Source: Pteria penguin
Taxonomy: Eukaryota; Mollusca; Bivalvia; Pterioida; Pteriidae
Assembly: GCA_035048485.1 (NCBI GenBank)
Contig: CM068592.1
Location: forward strand, 36,898,001-36,962,000
Reading direction: 5' to 3'
DNA length: 64,000 nucleotides
Shown: one piece after another, positions 37,438 to 51,242 of the stretch
Numbering within the stretch: the stretch's first letter is position 1
Layout of the letters: every line of letters starts with the position of its first letter
The notes under the pieces: model-generated
Told to the model about the DNA's origin: nothing
Databases searched by the model: none
The model's input: the letters and a program-made list of their open reading frames with translations, nothing else
Made by a program: the position numbers and the translations under genes

Positions 37438-38690
37438 GTAAAGAGCAAAAAACGAAAACATAAGAGAGAGGACACGGGAAATAAGACACAGATATAAAGA
37501 AACGAAAACATCAGAGAGAGGACACGGGAAATAAGACACAGATATAAAGAAACGAAAACATCAGAGAGAGGACACGGGAAATAAGACACAGATATAAAGA
37601 AACGAAAACATTAGAGAGAGGACACGGGAAATAAGACACAGATATAAAGAAACGAAAACATTAGAGAGAGGACACGGGAAATAAGACACAGACATACAGA
37701 AACGAAAACAATAGAGAGAGGACACGGGAAATAAGACACAGATATAAAGAAACGAAAACATCAGAGAGAGGACACGGGAAATAAGACACAGATATAAAGA
37801 AACGAAAACATCAGAGAGAGGACACGGGAAATAAGACACAGACATAAAGAAACGAAAACATGAGAGAGAGGACACGGGAAATAAGACACAGATATAAAGA
37901 AACGAAAACATCAGAGAGAGGACACGGGAAATAAGACACAGATATAAAGAAACGAAAACATTAGAGAGAGGACACGGGAAATAAAACACAGATATAAAGA
38001 AACGAAAACATCAGAGAGAGGACACGGGAAATAAGACACAGATATAAAGAAACGAAAACATCAGAGAGAGGACACGGGAAATAAGACATAGACATAAAGA
38101 AACGAAAACATTAGAGAGAGGACACGGGAAATAAGACACAGATATAAAGAAACGAAAATATCAGAGAGAGGACACGGGAAATAAGACACAGATATAAAGA
38201 AACGAAAACATTAGAGAGAGGACACGGGAAATAAGACACAGATATAAAGAAACGAAAACATTAGAGAGAGGACACGGGAAATAAGACACAGACAGAAAGA
38301 AACGAAAACATTAGAGAGAGGACACGGGAAATAAGACACAGATATAAAGAAACGAAAACATCAGAGAGAGGACACGGGAAATAAGACACAGATATAAAGA
38401 AACGAAAACATCAGAGAGAGGACACGGGAAATAAGACACAGATATAAAGAAACGAAAACATTAGAGAGAGGACACGGGAAATAAGACACAGACATAAAGA
38501 AACGAAAACATTAGAGAGAGGACACGGGAAATAAGACACAGATATAAAGAAACGAAAACATTAGAGACACAGATATAAAGAAACGAAAACATTAGAGAGA
38601 GGACACGGGAAATAAGACACAGACATAAAGAAACGAAAACATCAGAGAGAGGACACGGGAAATAAGACACAGATATAAAGAACTGAAGGA
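37438..38690. repeat. 50-bp purine-rich minisatellite, about 25 copies
   Basis: Unit 'agagagaggacacgggaaat', 'aagacacagatataaag', 'aaacgaaaacatc' with point variants ('gatata', 'gacata'). About 39 of 50 bases are purines on the plus strand. One unit near 38560 is shortened. Minus-strand open frames are consequences of the period. Confidence 0.96.
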
Positions 38691-39599
38691 CAGGAATTCA
38701 CTGATCTCTTCCATACGAATCAATCTACGATAAAAATAAAGTCATGTATATTCCATTGTATAGTATCTTATTAGTGTCTGGACGATGAAGGTTCACATCA
38801 GCTATTACAATGATAATGTTTCTTTGTTTTAGCTGTGCACAATATAAGAAACATCTTCTCTATATCTGATTAATTCTGTATTGTTTGGTCAATTTGATGT
38901 TTTAGATTTTCGAATATCGCAAATGATGGGCACCCCCACAATAGATTGGAAGAAATGTACTACACACTGGCGGGCACTGCCTTAATATAACATTTATTTC
39001 TAGTTTGCTATTCAACTTGATCTTTAACATATTGCAATTATCATGTAATTATGAAAATATTTGAGATTTATACCCTTCGTCTGTGTATTTACGCTTCGAG
39101 GATTACTGGACTGATTTTATGTATTGAATTTACTTTGTATACTACATTTAAAAGTCAAATGCAAAAATTACTATGAATTTAGATTTATTTTTGAAGATGT
39201 ATAAAGTATATTAAATCTTTACACGAATTTGAAAGGGTTTTTTTGTTGTAAACACACATGCTGAACCGATGTATGTAAAACCAAACATATATATTTTGAG
39301 ATGACGTCAGTCTTGAAAAATCAGTGTGTAGATTTTATGTGTAAATATACGTCTCCACAATGACGAAAAAACATTGCATTATAACATTGCATATTGTATA
39401 TACACTATAATATGGAATGGCAACTACATGTACCGATAAACTTATGTTCTAGTGTACGAGAAAGCACATTATGACATGTATTGTTGAAATTGCAACAATA
39501 AACGGCTTTTGTGCAAAACACGCGAATGATATCTTAGTACTGCATCCATTTAGACATGTTAGAAATGGAACATTGTTCGTATACCTTTCTGAGATAGAC
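38691..39599. other. Unique AT-rich DNA
   Basis: No gene recognised. Confidence 0.4.
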
Positions 39600-41412
39600 T
39601 GTGTACAAATCAAACCCGTCATAATCCCTTACAGTTGTGTATGTGGTGCATCCACCGACACCACGTTATATAATCCTTAGCATACCATACTGGGATAGAC
39701 CTACCCTGTGTACAAAGCACACCCACTACAAACCCTTATGAGGTGCATCCACTGACACCATGTTATATAATCCTTTACATGCCATACTGGTATAGACCTA
39801 CCCTGTGTACAAAGCACACCCACTACAAACCCTTATGAGGTGCATCCACTGACACCATGTTATATAATCCTTAGCATACCATACTGGTATAGACCTACCC
39901 TGTGTACAAAGCACATCAACTACAAACCCTTATGTGGTGCATCCACTGACACCACGTTATATAATCCTTTACATGCCATACTGGTATAGACCTACCCTGT
40001 GTACAAAGCACACCCACTACAAACCCTTATGAGGTGCATCCACTGACACCATGTTATATAATCCTTAGCATACCATACTGGTATAGACCTACCCTGTGTA
40101 CAAAGCACATCAACTACAAACCCTTATGTGGTGCATCCACTGACACCACGTTATATAATCCTTTACATGCCATACTGGTATAGACCTACCCTGTGTACAA
40201 AGCACACCCACTACAAACCCTTAGGTGGTGCATCCACTGACACCATGTTATATAATCCTTTACATACCATACTGGGATAGTCCTACCCTGTGTACAAAGC
40301 ACATCAACTACAAACCCTTAGGTGGAGCATCCACTGACACCATGTTATATAATCCTTTACATGCCATACTGGTATAGACCTACCCTGTGTACAAAGCACA
40401 CCCACTACCAACCCTTATGAGGTGCATCCACTGACACCATGTTATATAATCCTTAGCATACCATACTGGTATAGACCTACCCTGTGTACAAAGCACACCC
40501 ACTACCAACCCTTAGGTGGTGCATCCACTGACACCATGTTATATAATCCTTAGCATACCATACTGGTATAGACCTACCCTGTGTACAAAGCACACCCACT
40601 ACCAACCCTTAGGTGGTGCATCCACTGACACCATGTTATATAATCCTTTACATACCATACTGGGATAGTCCTACCCTGTGTACAAAGCACACCCACTACA
40701 AACCCTTAGGTGGTGCATCCACTGACACCATGTTATATAATCCTTATCATACCATACTGGGATAGACGTACCCTGTGTACAAAGCACATCAACTACAAAT
40801 CCTTATGTGGTGCATCCACTGACACCATGTTATATAATCCTTTACATACCATACTGAGATAGACCTACCCTGTGTACAAAGCACATCAACTACAAACCCT
40901 TATGTGGTGCATCCACTGACACCATGTTATATAATCCTTTACATAACATACTGAGATAGACCTACCCTGTGTACAAAGCACATCAACTACAAACCCTTAT
41001 GAGGTGCATCCACTGACACCACTTTATATAATCTTTCACATACCATACTGGGATAGACCTACCCTATGTACAAAGCACATCAACTACAAACCCTTAGGTA
41101 GTGCAGCCACTGACACCACTTTATATAATCTTTCACATACCATACTGGGATAGACCTACCCTGTTTACAAAGCACACCCACTACAAACGCTTATGAGGTG
41201 CATCCACTGACACCACTTTATATAATCTTTCACATACCATACTGGGATAGACCTACCCTATGTACGAAGCACATCAACTACAAACCCTTATGAGGTGCAT
41301 CCACTGACACCACTTTATATAATCTTTCACATACCATACTGGGATAGACCTACCCTATGTACAAAGCACACCCACTACAAACCCTTATATGGTGCATCCA
41401 CTGACATCATAT
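39600..41412. repeat. 97-bp minisatellite, about 18 copies
   Basis: Unit contains 'ataccatactgggatagacc', 'taccctgtgtacaaagcaca' and 'ggtgcatccactgacacc' with 'tgttatataatcc'. Spacing 97 bp (39666 to 39763). Variants such as 'cacatcaactacaaa' against 'cacacccactacaaa' alternate in blocks (39800-40250), hinting at two-unit duplication. Confidence 0.95.
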
Positions 41413-42745
41413 AACCCTTCGTATGTTCACGTTACCCGTTTATCGACTCGGAGTGAATAAAATGTACTTCTCAATTATTTACCAGGTTTACTGATTGTAG
41501 ATACCATGTCATGGTTAAGAGATCATTTAATAGCTAATACTTCTGTGATAAGACATATACGGTACTAAGCTAATTAGAGATATGAATGTTGGAGAACAGC
41601 GTTGATTATCGTAGTAGGTTGAACATGCTTGGCGCAGGTAGAACTTGTAATCGTAATACGGAGTCATTTTCCATTTGGGTAGGTATCCGATGGTGACATA
41701 ACTATGGTGATGTCAGACAATTTCTATGGAAGGGTCATTTTTGTTCCTTCATTTCCCGTTGTTTTACATTTAGTTGCCATAGAGCTAGTTTATGTTACGA
41801 TTATTCTACATTAAATGTCTATCCCAAAGGAAGATAACTCTATAGTATGAAAAATCCTACTAGAATCTAACTAGATAATGGTTAAATGAATGGGGCTCAC
41901 TAGCTATTCGCGTCCGCTTCAAGTTTAACATAATGCCCGATTCTTTTATGCAATTTTCAGTCATGTGTTACAACTATTAAAATAAATATATGAATGAATC
42001 AGCATTTGATTTCATTGGAGAAACATACCGAGATGAAATATTCTTAAATAATATCTCTTTATAGGGAATAATTATAGTAAAACACAAAATAAGGTTTTAC
42101 TTAGGAAATGAAGATAAATTCCGAGAAGTATCAATCATGTCAGGTCTCTTGTCTTGATCCCAGTGTTTGTGAATGGACCCAATTGATATTAATGGAGTAC
42201 AATACTATGAGTGTCACGAGAGAAAGCACTAGTTACCTTTGCATTTAACTTTATAAAACCCTCAAAATTATTAAAAAATATATAATACTGACTAAAGGTG
42301 AAGATAAATTGTAATATTCATAGTGTATGCAAGGGAGACTGAAACCCATAACTACAGTAATCGATTTTAATTGTTTGCACAAAAATTGTTGTTCCAACAC
42401 TTTACTGTTTCTCCTAAGTTCTAAGACGTAGATGATCAATAACATACCGGCGTTTTTCATTACATTGCCACTCTGCATTTTCTTTAAAAATTAGCGCCGG
42501 TTGAAAATAGTTATACGCAAAAACATAATGTGTAATATATTGCTTTACACAAGATGTATGATAGAAATTGAGATCAATTGAACAACTGTTGTTACATCAG
42601 TTGATTGATCCCAAACCCTTCAATACCTATAACGTCTGTATGTCTACTTTCAGTTACACTATCCTTCGTTTTGTTATACGTGCCAGTGAAAACCTACATG
42701 TATGTCACACGGCTGAGTCACGCGCCTTGTCCCTTTTGTCTTGTT
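41413..42745. other. Unique AT-rich DNA
   Basis: No gene recognised. The last part (42605-42745) opens the frame that then crosses the 57-bp array, but has no convincing coding character of its own. Confidence 0.4.
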
Positions 42746-42749
42746 ACTA

Positions 42750-43935
42750 ATAATTGTTGTGTATACTCTAGAGGCAATCATATGTCTGGTTACACATCTG
42801 TATTACTAACAATTGGTATGTATACTCTGGGTAACCATATATCTGGTTACACCTCTGTATTACTAACAATTGGTATGTATACTCTGGGTAACCATATATC
42901 TGGTTACACCTCTGTATTACTAACAATTGGTATGTATACTCAGGGTAACCATATATCTGGTTACACCTCTGTATTACTAACAATTGTTATGTATGCTCAG
43001 GGTAACCATACATCTGGTTACACCTCTGTATTACTAACAATTGGTATGTATGCTCAGGGTAACCATATATCTGGTTACACCTCTGTATTACTAACAATTG
43101 GTATGTATACTCTGGGTAACCATATATCTGGTTACACTTCTGTATTACTAACAATTGGTATGTATACTCTGGGTAACCATATATCTGGTTACACCTCTGT
43201 ATTACTAACAATTGGTATGTATACTCCGGGTAACCATATATCTGGTTACACCTCTGTATTACTAACAATTGGTATGTATACTCTGGGTAACCATATATCT
43301 GGTTACACCTCTGTATTACTAACAATTGGTATGTATACTCTGGGTAACCATATATCTGGTTACACTTCTGTATTACTAATAATTGGTATGTATACTCTGG
43401 GTAACCATATATCTAGTTACACCTCTGTATAACTAACAATTGGTATGTATACTCCGGGTAACCATATATCTGGTTACACCTCTGTATTACTAACAATTGG
43501 TATGTATACTCTGGGTAACCATATATCTGATTACACCTCTGTATTACTAACAATTGTTATGTATACTCCGGGTAACCATATATCTGGTTACACCTCTGTA
43601 TTACTAACAATTGTTGTGTATACTCTAGGCAATCATATGTCTGGTTACACCTCTGTATTACTAACTGTTGTGTATACTCTAGGCAATCATATGTCTGGTT
43701 ACACCTCTGTATTACTAACTGTTGTGTATACTCTAGGCAATCATATGTCTGGTTACACCTCTGTATTACTAACTGTTGTGTATACTCTAGGCAATCATAT
43801 GTCTGGTTACACCTCTGTATTACTAACTATTGTTGTGTATACTCTAGGCAATCATATGTCTGGTTACACCTCTGTATTACTAACTGTTGTGTATACTCTA
43901 GGCAATCATATGTCTGGTTACACCTCTGTATTAAC
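42750..43935. repeat. 57-bp minisatellite coding 19-residue repeats, about 21 copies
   Basis: Unit 'tctgggtaaccatatatctg', 'gttacacctctgtattacta', 'acaattggtatgtatac'. In the plus frame it reads LGNHISGYTSVLLTIGMYT. The frame is open for 275 codons (42605-43432) and again for 238 (43445-44161), broken at 43433 by one stop. Minus frames are open too (the period is a multiple of 3), so openness does not show coding. The first copy and the last six share a subtype ('aggcaatcatatgtctgg'), and most of the last six are 54 bp, 3 bp short. Confidence 0.95.
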
Positions 43936-44056
43936 TGCATATCTCTTACTCCGTATTTTCTTAATAATTCATTGTTGTAATCGATTAGTCTTGAACAAGA
44001 CAAGAAGTAAGATATTTAAAACACTTTCATTAGAGGACGACCATTTGATTCTGAAA

Positions 44057-44075
44057 GGGGGGGGGGGGGGGGGGG
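44057..44075. repeat. Run of 19 G
   Basis: Uninterrupted. Similar runs occur near 22058, 25646, 44706 and 54581. Confidence 0.95.
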
Positions 44076-44199
44076 CTGGCAAATTTGGTCGAGTCAGATT
44101 ATTTATTTTCAGAGTTTTGAAGGATAGAATATTTATTTCCTTAATATCCTGGGACAGATAATTTATTTTCTTTTTTGTCGCCAATAAATACTTGTAATA

Positions 44200-45720
44200 T
44201 ATGCCATTAACTCACATCCATCTATAATTATATTTTGTTCTTCACAAATAATTTCTGCAGAACCGTTCTTAAAAACAGGACTACTATCACGTGTTTTTAC
44301 CCACATCTATAGCTTGGAATTTGCTGGGGTAAACTTACATACAATTTTCTGAAAACCAATATATAAGGACGTTGCTTTCTTTATGTAAAGTATCTAATAA
44401 AAATATTGAAATCGACATGCCATTATGATAGTATATTGTCATCATCGTAATTATGTAAAGTTCCTTCATTTATAAAATAGGAAATATCATTAATAAAGAC
44501 ATTGAAGAGTAGAGGACAGAGAATAGACCCCTGAGGTACTCCTTTCTTGATATCTGACCAGGCACTGGTGACTGTTTGAACAGTGGCGGATCCAAGATTT
44601 CCGAAAAGGGTGAGGGGCCACGTGTATTAGCCAAACTACTCAGCCATTGTTGGTGCAAAATCAGAATTTTTACTTATGAATATGTGGCGAAAAGGCGGTG
44701 AGATGGGGGGGGGGGGGGCACCCCCGCCCCCTCTAAATCCGCCACTGCTTAAGTTTGACCTACTGAGAGCGATTAGACAAAGTTACCCAAAAGTGAAACT
44801 GATTTTGAAGACAGCCCAAACGCTGATCATTTGCAATGTAATATACAAATGTATCATGTGGCCAGCAATTGAAAGTTTTAGAAAGGTCCATTAAATAGCT
44901 GCCACATGTAAATTTTGATCGAGAGCTGATTTCCAGTGTCCTAGCAGTTTGAGAAAAGTATTGCAACAATGACCTACCCCTGTGGCTTTCTTAGTATCTA
45001 TCTTATTAGTAATTTCTGTATCCATTTCAGCATTTGTCTCTTTGAAAGTCAACATTATTTAAGGTAGAAATATACTCTTTAATAGCTTTTATACTACTTT
45101 GCTCGTTTGGATTAATAATTAAACCTTTGCCTATTTCACTGGCTACATTTACATCATTATAAATGTTACAGATCTTACTAATAACATTTACAATTTTCTT
45201 ATCCTCCATCAACACAATAATAGTATTCCCTGTTTTGTTTCTTTTTTATTTTGGAAATAAAGGACTTAATGGTTGGCCAGAAATCAGACGACTTCTGGTC
45301 GCCAACACATCTTTCTAAAAATATTGTTGTATTGATTTTCTTTTAGGAGAATTTATATAATTTCTTTCTCTTCTAAAAATTTTCAAGTTTCTGTCTGACC
45401 TGTATTTTTCAAATTTAAACCTCAACCTTTTTATCTTAATAATTGCCTTGCGTAAATCTCTGTTCATGTGTGGTACAGTGTTTTTTGTAGCATACCTTGA
45501 TTTTACAGGAACATGTTTATTAACGATAATGGATAATTCATTTTCAAATCCAGAGTAGTTTTCATTTACATCATTTTGTACATAAATACTCCCTAATGAT
45601 TTTTAATCATTTACAAACTCCTCTGCATTTAAAATTTTAAATCTTCCTATAGTTTTTTTTTTCTTTTAAAAGGTTTGATATGATCTCTGACACCAATATT
45701 TATATTAAGAATATTAAAAC
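44200..45720 (-). pseudogene. Non-LTR retrotransposon (LINE) reverse transcriptase relic
   Basis: On the minus strand, from high to low coordinates: a linker with DFWPTIKSFISK, then NVISKICNIYNDVNVASEIGK (the block before the RT in jockey/CR1-type elements), ITNKIDTKKATGVGH (KKATGxD, with the D lost) and, nearer 44550, SDIKKGVPQGSILCPLLFN followed by VFINDIS. The last is RT motif 4/B of non-LTR elements. Many stops and frame changes. The YxDD motif expected below 44450 is not recognisable. A 167-bp MITE (44581-44747) splits the RT. Clade is uncertain beyond the jockey/CR1 style. Confidence 0.8.
44581..44747. mobile_element. CAGTGGCGGA MITE, intact
   Basis: Ends CAGTGGCGGATCCA and TAAATCCGCCACTG are inverted. 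Internally 'gattagccaaactactcagc' style sequence and a G14 run near 44706. Too short to code. Termini of this form are familiar from hAT-like non-autonomous elements; an 8-bp target duplication was not clear here. Confidence 0.82.
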
Positions 45721-45794
45721 ATGATTTTGGTTTGTTTCTGCTAAAATATCCAATAGTGAGGGATTACAGCCCCTTATAAAACATATTTATCAAG

Positions 45795-47285
45795 ATTGAT
45801 AAAATCAAAGATATTATTTGTAATATAATATACTCTACAGGTGTTATCTAAAATACAATTTATTCTACATGTGTTGTGTAATATACAATGTACTCTTCAG
45901 ATAAATATAGAACATATATACTTTTAATTTTGTGCACCATATGCGCATTTGGACAAATTATGTCTCTTCAGTGATGCTCGTGGCCGAATGATTGGAATTC
46001 TCAAAATATATAAAAGTATGAACAACAGTGTTGAAGCCAAACTGAACGAAAAGTGAAACAAAGAATCTGTCTGAGGACACAGCTATGCTATGTGCAATAC
46101 AACGCACTCTACAGGTGTTATATGTTATACAATGCACTCTACTGGTGTAATGTACTATACAACGCACTCAACAGTTGGTATGTACTATACGACGCACTCT
46201 ACAGTTGTTATGTACTATACAACGCACTCTACAGTTGTAATGTACTATACAACGCACTCTACAGTTGGTATGTACTATACAACGCACTCTACAGTTGTTA
46301 TATACTATACAACACACTCTACAGCTGTTATGTACTATACAACGCACTCTACAGGTGTTATGTACTATACAACGCACTCTACAGGTGTTATGTACTATAC
46401 AACGCACTCTACAGTTGTTATATACTATACAACGCACTCTACAGGTGTTACGTACTACACAACGCACTCTACAGTTGTATGTACTATACAACGCACTCTA
46501 CATTTGGTATGTACTATACAACGCACTCTACAGTTGTTATGTATTATACAACGCACCCTACAGTTGTTATGTATTATACAACGCACTCTACAGGTGTTAT
46601 ATACTATACAACGCACTCTACAGTTGGTATGTACTATACAACGCACTCTACAGTTGTTATGTACTATACAAAGCACTCTACAGTTGTTATGTACTATACA
46701 ACGCACTCTACAGGTGTTATGTACTATACAACGCACTCTACAGTTGTTATGTACTATACAACGCACTCTACAGGTGTTATATACTATACAACGCACTCTA
46801 CAGGTGTTATGTATTATACAACGCACGCTACAGGTTTTATATACTATACACCGCACTCTACAGTTGTTATGTACTATACAACGCACTCTACAGTTGTTAT
46901 GTACTATACAACGCACTCTACAGTTGTTATGTACTATACAACGCACGCTACAGTTGTTATGTACTAAACAACGCGCTCTACAGCTGTTATGTACCATACA
47001 ACGCACTCTACAGGTGTTATGTACTACATGTATACAACGCAATCTACAGTTGTTATGTACTATACAACGCACTCTACAGTTGTTATGTACTATACAACAC
47101 ACTCTACAGGTGTTATGTACTATACAACGAACTCTATAGGTGTTATATTCTATACAACGCACTCTACAGGTTTTATGTACTATACAACACACTCTACAGG
47201 TGTTTGTACTATACAACGCACTAACGCTAGCTCTACAGGTGTTATGTACTATAAAACGCACTCCACAAGTGTTATGTGTAATACA
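45795..47285 (+). repeat. 30-bp satellite array (about 40 copies) with a nested block C
   Basis: Unit 'actatacaacgcactctaca' plus 'gttgttatgt'. The third segment alternates between 'gttgtta', 'ggtgtta' and 'gttggta'. Period 30 keeps several frames open on both strands (up to 349 codons), all artefacts. Block C (45907-46080, reverse sense) lies inside the left part: decayed units occur on both sides of it (45795-45905 and from 46085). Confidence 0.93.
45907..46080 (-). mobile_element. Block C copy inserted in the 30-bp array
   Basis: Constant end 'aaatatagaacatatatact' adjoins 'gtactcttcag' of the array. Extends to 'gaacgaaaagtgaaac' and 'ggacacagctatgc'. Confidence 0.8.
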
Positions 47286-48440
47286 ATACATTTATGTACT
47301 TTACAATTCATTCGACATGTATTTCGCTTCATCAATAGTATTGATATTGTATAAACCTAAATACTGAAGGGGAAAACACATTAAAAAGAATCAATATGTT
47401 TGTACTAAGTAATTATACATCTTTACAAATTTTAGACTTGAATTTTTGAGCTCTATTTCTCTTTGCGGGTACTAGATGTGCAAATGAGATAAATGATTTG
47501 CTTTCCATTGCATTATCTTGCTGTTTGTAGTTCCAGATCAAATATTCAATTATATTCTCTCAACTGAAGCACTGATAAATGAAAGTATACAAGAATCAAT
47601 ATGTTACCAGGGTTATATCATAGAATACACAAAGTAACAGACAGTTGATTGACAAAGATGAAAAAAAAATCATAAAAAGAGGAAATTCAATAAACCTGGT
47701 CAATTTTCTGATTGTCATGGTCTAAAATCTCCTGCAGAGTGTTCGAAGTAAGAATTATTATATACTGCTTGTTTGGTTTGGATGTGGCCAACCAAACAGG
47801 ATAAGCGTAACTTTTAGTTTGAATGATTATGTTGAATGTATTTCTTTGATTGAAGCGTTTGAAAAAGTTGCGTCTTCAGCTGTGATAAGTAAGACTTTGG
47901 CAATTCTATTAAAGACACCCCCTAACCTAGACCTACAAAACATCCATAAATCCTTTCATACTTCATATCATTATTTTTTGTTTTTATCTGAGCACCTATC
48001 ATTTACTGATTAAGGATTTGAAACGGTCGATTTTTACATGGTCAGTTTTGTATTTTGTACATTTCTTTTCGGAGCTCGTTTCATTCCGCCATATGTGAAA
48101 AATTTGTTGCAGCTGATCTGTTTGTTTTGTTTGGATTGTTATTGTCCTTTATATAAGTTTTTGCTGAATCCCATCAAAAATTTAGCAGCTTCTGTTTACA
48201 TTTCATTATCATACGGATGTTGTCCTTTTCCCGTGATTACCTGCTTATAGTTTTAGATTTAAAAATTTGCACTCATTTGTCTTACTAAAACACATGATTT
48301 TATTCAGTTTTGATCTCTCGTGATTTCGGCATGGTGTCTAAACTTTTTTTCCTTTCCATAAAATAAATCTAGTTACTTTTGCTTTGTATAATAGATGTTC
48401 CTTATTGACTTTTGCTCGGTATTTAAGCAATTAAGTTTTT
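47286..48440. other. Unique AT-rich DNA
   Basis: No gene recognised. Open frames at 47819-48013 and 48038-48250 lack supporting features. Confidence 0.4.
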
Positions 48441-48460
48441 ATACATACATACATACATAC

Positions 48461-48502
<42 letters not shown>

Positions 48503-48506
48503 ATGA
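48441..48506. repeat. (CATA)n and (TA)n microsatellite
   Basis: Five 'acat' units, then (TA)n, then 'catgtatg'. Confidence 0.93.
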
Positions 48507-48655
48507 GAGACTTGTGTCTCTTTGTGTATTAGGTAAGCATAATCCAGTATTTACCATACTTGAGAATGAAATGTTTCAGTAAAACATAAATATAAGTCTA
48601 ACCAGTGTCCATGAATTTGTTTCCTGAAACAAAAGAAAGAGCACAAAGGTATAGT

Positions 48656-48935
48656 TGTCAGAAATGTTGGTTATCGGGTTATGCTGCTTTTGTGGTTAGT
48701 GGAGAGTTGCACGCCCGTAAACCGGTTATCCACACCAATTGAGTGACGTTTGTTACTTCAATTGACCGTTCTAAGTTGGTATCGTAACCCCAGCACAATC
48801 CATTTTTTTTTGTAATGTCGTTCCGTGTATATTCTAATATTATCATTTTTTGTATGCAGATAATTTTTGATTTGTGTCATACAGCTTTGTCAGATGTCTT
48901 CTGTTTTCCCTTTTACTTTAAAAACATGCAGCATT
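48656..48935 (+). mobile_element. Block B fragment
   Basis: 'ggttatgctgcttttgtgg', 'gcccgtaaaccggttatcc', 'attgaccgttctaagttgg', 'catacagctttgtcagatg'. Sense strand is plus. Confidence 0.75.
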
Positions 48936-49091
48936 TCTAAATAAATGTTCCATATCACTGACAGCACGTACGGAATACCATATCACTGAGAACACGTACG
49001 GAATGCCGTATCTTCTATTAATTTTTGTATGGTGTCGTATATGTTTAAGGTCCATGTATTTGCTATTACATTGTGGTTAAGGCAAGTAGAA

Positions 49092-49520
49092 ATGTCTTAT
49101 CTAGGGTCTTAGCTCGATTTCAGACTGGCAGAGCACGGTTTATCATGTTGATGTCGCATATATTTTTATATCATTATGTGTTTTACAATACCTTACGTGT
49201 TTATATTTTTATGACCTCTCAATATACGATACTTGTTGGACCTTGTTCTTTACATAAAGAGTTTAATTTATAAATTTTTAAATGTACGTCCTTTGATTGT
49301 TCTGTTGTTACGGTGGGTGGGAAACCGGTTAACCACACCATTTGTTTGGCTTTTGTCAAATTAAATGACCGTCCTAAATCGGTATCGTAATTAAACTACA
49401 ATCAAATATTTTTGTAATGTGTTATATGTGCTGGTATATTATTTATATCCATGTATTGTATAGCTCCATGGTGACTTCTGCCACATAACTGAGCCAGTAA
49501 CTTCTCTTTTTTCTTTTATA
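49092..49520 (+). mobile_element. Block B, long copy
   Basis: Runs from 'gtcttagctcgatttcagac' through 'ttgttctttacataaagag', 'gaaaccggttaaccacacc' and 'gaccgtcctaaatcggtat' to 'ccatggtgacttctgccac' and 'gagccagtaacttctc'. Matches 58670-59090 in reverse over its whole length. Confidence 0.82.
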
Positions 49521-51001
49521 CACACAGTGGACTGATGGTCAATCGACAATCATATGGCGGTACCGTGATCCTAACATAATCAAATATACTTGCATTTGAT
49601 CTTATTATCATTTTCGAGAGGTGATTGTTTTTCATGTGACACATATTGTTTTGTAGTTTTCACAAAAATGGCAGGGTCTTATGAATATATATAGTTGGAA
49701 TACTGCTGCCCGTAACTTCTTCATGCTTTCCCTGCAGTTATGTGCCGTAACCTCATTTATTATAGATACTCTTAGCCCCTTGGCAGTGTGAAACTCGTTG
49801 GAATTATATTGTTTTATTTGTTTTAATGCCCAAAACATCAATGACAAAAACATTTTACAAATGCATGCATGAGAGAAAAGCGGAATCACACGGTATAGAA
49901 CTTGTCAAGGCACAACAACAAGAGAACGAATGTATATTAAAATCAAATCCACTGGGAGGTTTTACGAGCTTCGGAAAGGGAATAAATGTTGGTGTCAAAA
50001 AGATAGAAGATCTCTGACTCAGCAGTACGAGAAAAGTTGACCTTGATCCGTAGACCATTGCAGAATAAGAAGAAAAAAATAACAACACAGGAATATCATA
50101 TTGCAAAATACAAAAAGTAACTGCTTTCATGTTACGTTGATGTGGCACGGATCCCTGACATATGAAGAGAGACCAGTAGCGCAAACCCTTTGCTTGTAAC
50201 ATTTTATTAGCCCCATGCTGTAAAGGGAATATAATTGGTAGACGTCATCCTGGCATTCACAACAATGAACAGGTAAAGGTAAGCTTGTACCTCTTATATT
50301 TAGAAAAAAGACTAGGTTTAAGTGCCCCACGGCTTGTATCGCCATATCCACAATGATGGATTAAAGCGACATGCAGACTACCAACACATAAATATTTTAC
50401 CGTTGCATACATGAATGTGACCAACACTCTGTTACAGTATCACAGACACACATGTACGATTTTTCATTTCCCTGTCCAAGTTATCTTTCGTTTTTGACAG
50501 ATAAAAACATTGGTGACGTATTTCACTCCAATAGACTTGTTACATCATTGTGGTAAAAATGAAATTAATTTCATTTCAGACAATATAATTGACTTGTAAA
50601 TATTTCGATATGAAATATTATGTCGTTTCATCAAAATGAATATTTACTAGAACATAAACATGATACAATGACGTGGTTGTTGTAGTTAACCGTTTTGATA
50701 ATGATCGCCTTCTGGAAATGTAATGATGATTATTTATATTATATTTATGTGTATATATTAAAGCATATATTGTGGATGTTTCTAACCAGCAGGTAATGCT
50801 TACTTATACTGGGTACATGCTGTCATCATCTTTTAATGATTGGTGATTAACCACAATGGAATGTATTTACTTCCAGTCTTCTCTCCGTATATGCCTGTTT
50901 CTCTTCTTTTCATTTCCATTTGGTAGCCGCCATAATCAAAGACAGTTGAGAACCTGATACCTTCAGACTGTTTCTTTATTTGCAATGCAGTCTCTGTTCA
51001 A
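49521..51001. other. Unique DNA with one protein-like open frame
   Basis: The plus frame at 49826-50017 (63 codons) reads ERKAESHGIELVKAQQQENE and SNPLGGFTSFGKGINVGVKK in its middle and end, more protein-like than typical shadows here. It has no recognisable family, splice site or codon evidence. The rest is unremarkable. Confidence 0.25.
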
Positions 51002-51242
51002 ATGCTGGTATCCATACTTGTAAATGCCACGCTCTGGCCATGCCGGTGACCTGTCTTTCGGATGAGACAGTAAAAACCGAGGCCCCGTGTCGTGGTATGC
51101 ATGGCACGTAAAAGATCCCTCACTGCTTCGGGTGGGTCCGTTGCAAAGGTCAAAATTTGTATGCCCCGCATCAGGCAGATGCCGTCACCATATACGTGAA
51201 ATATTCGTGGTGTGACGTAAAACAAAATTCAATCAATCAATG
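51002..51242 (+). mobile_element. V-SINE-like SINE, head lost
   Basis: Central domain 'ctgtctttcggatgagacag', 'taaaaccgaggccccgtg', 'gcacgtaaaagatccctc' and tail 'gatgccgtcaccatatacg' with (CAAT)n are clean. The tRNA-like head is replaced by unrelated sequence, as in 5'-truncated copies. Confidence 0.82.

Noticed and set aside
37438..38690. CRISPR-like regular array
   Set aside because: Units are contiguous with no unique spacers and the context is eukaryotic; it is a minisatellite.
46053..47367. Open frames of up to 349 codons with 10-residue repeats on both strands
   Set aside because: The 30-bp period keeps several frames on both strands open at once. Decay is not biased to any frame.
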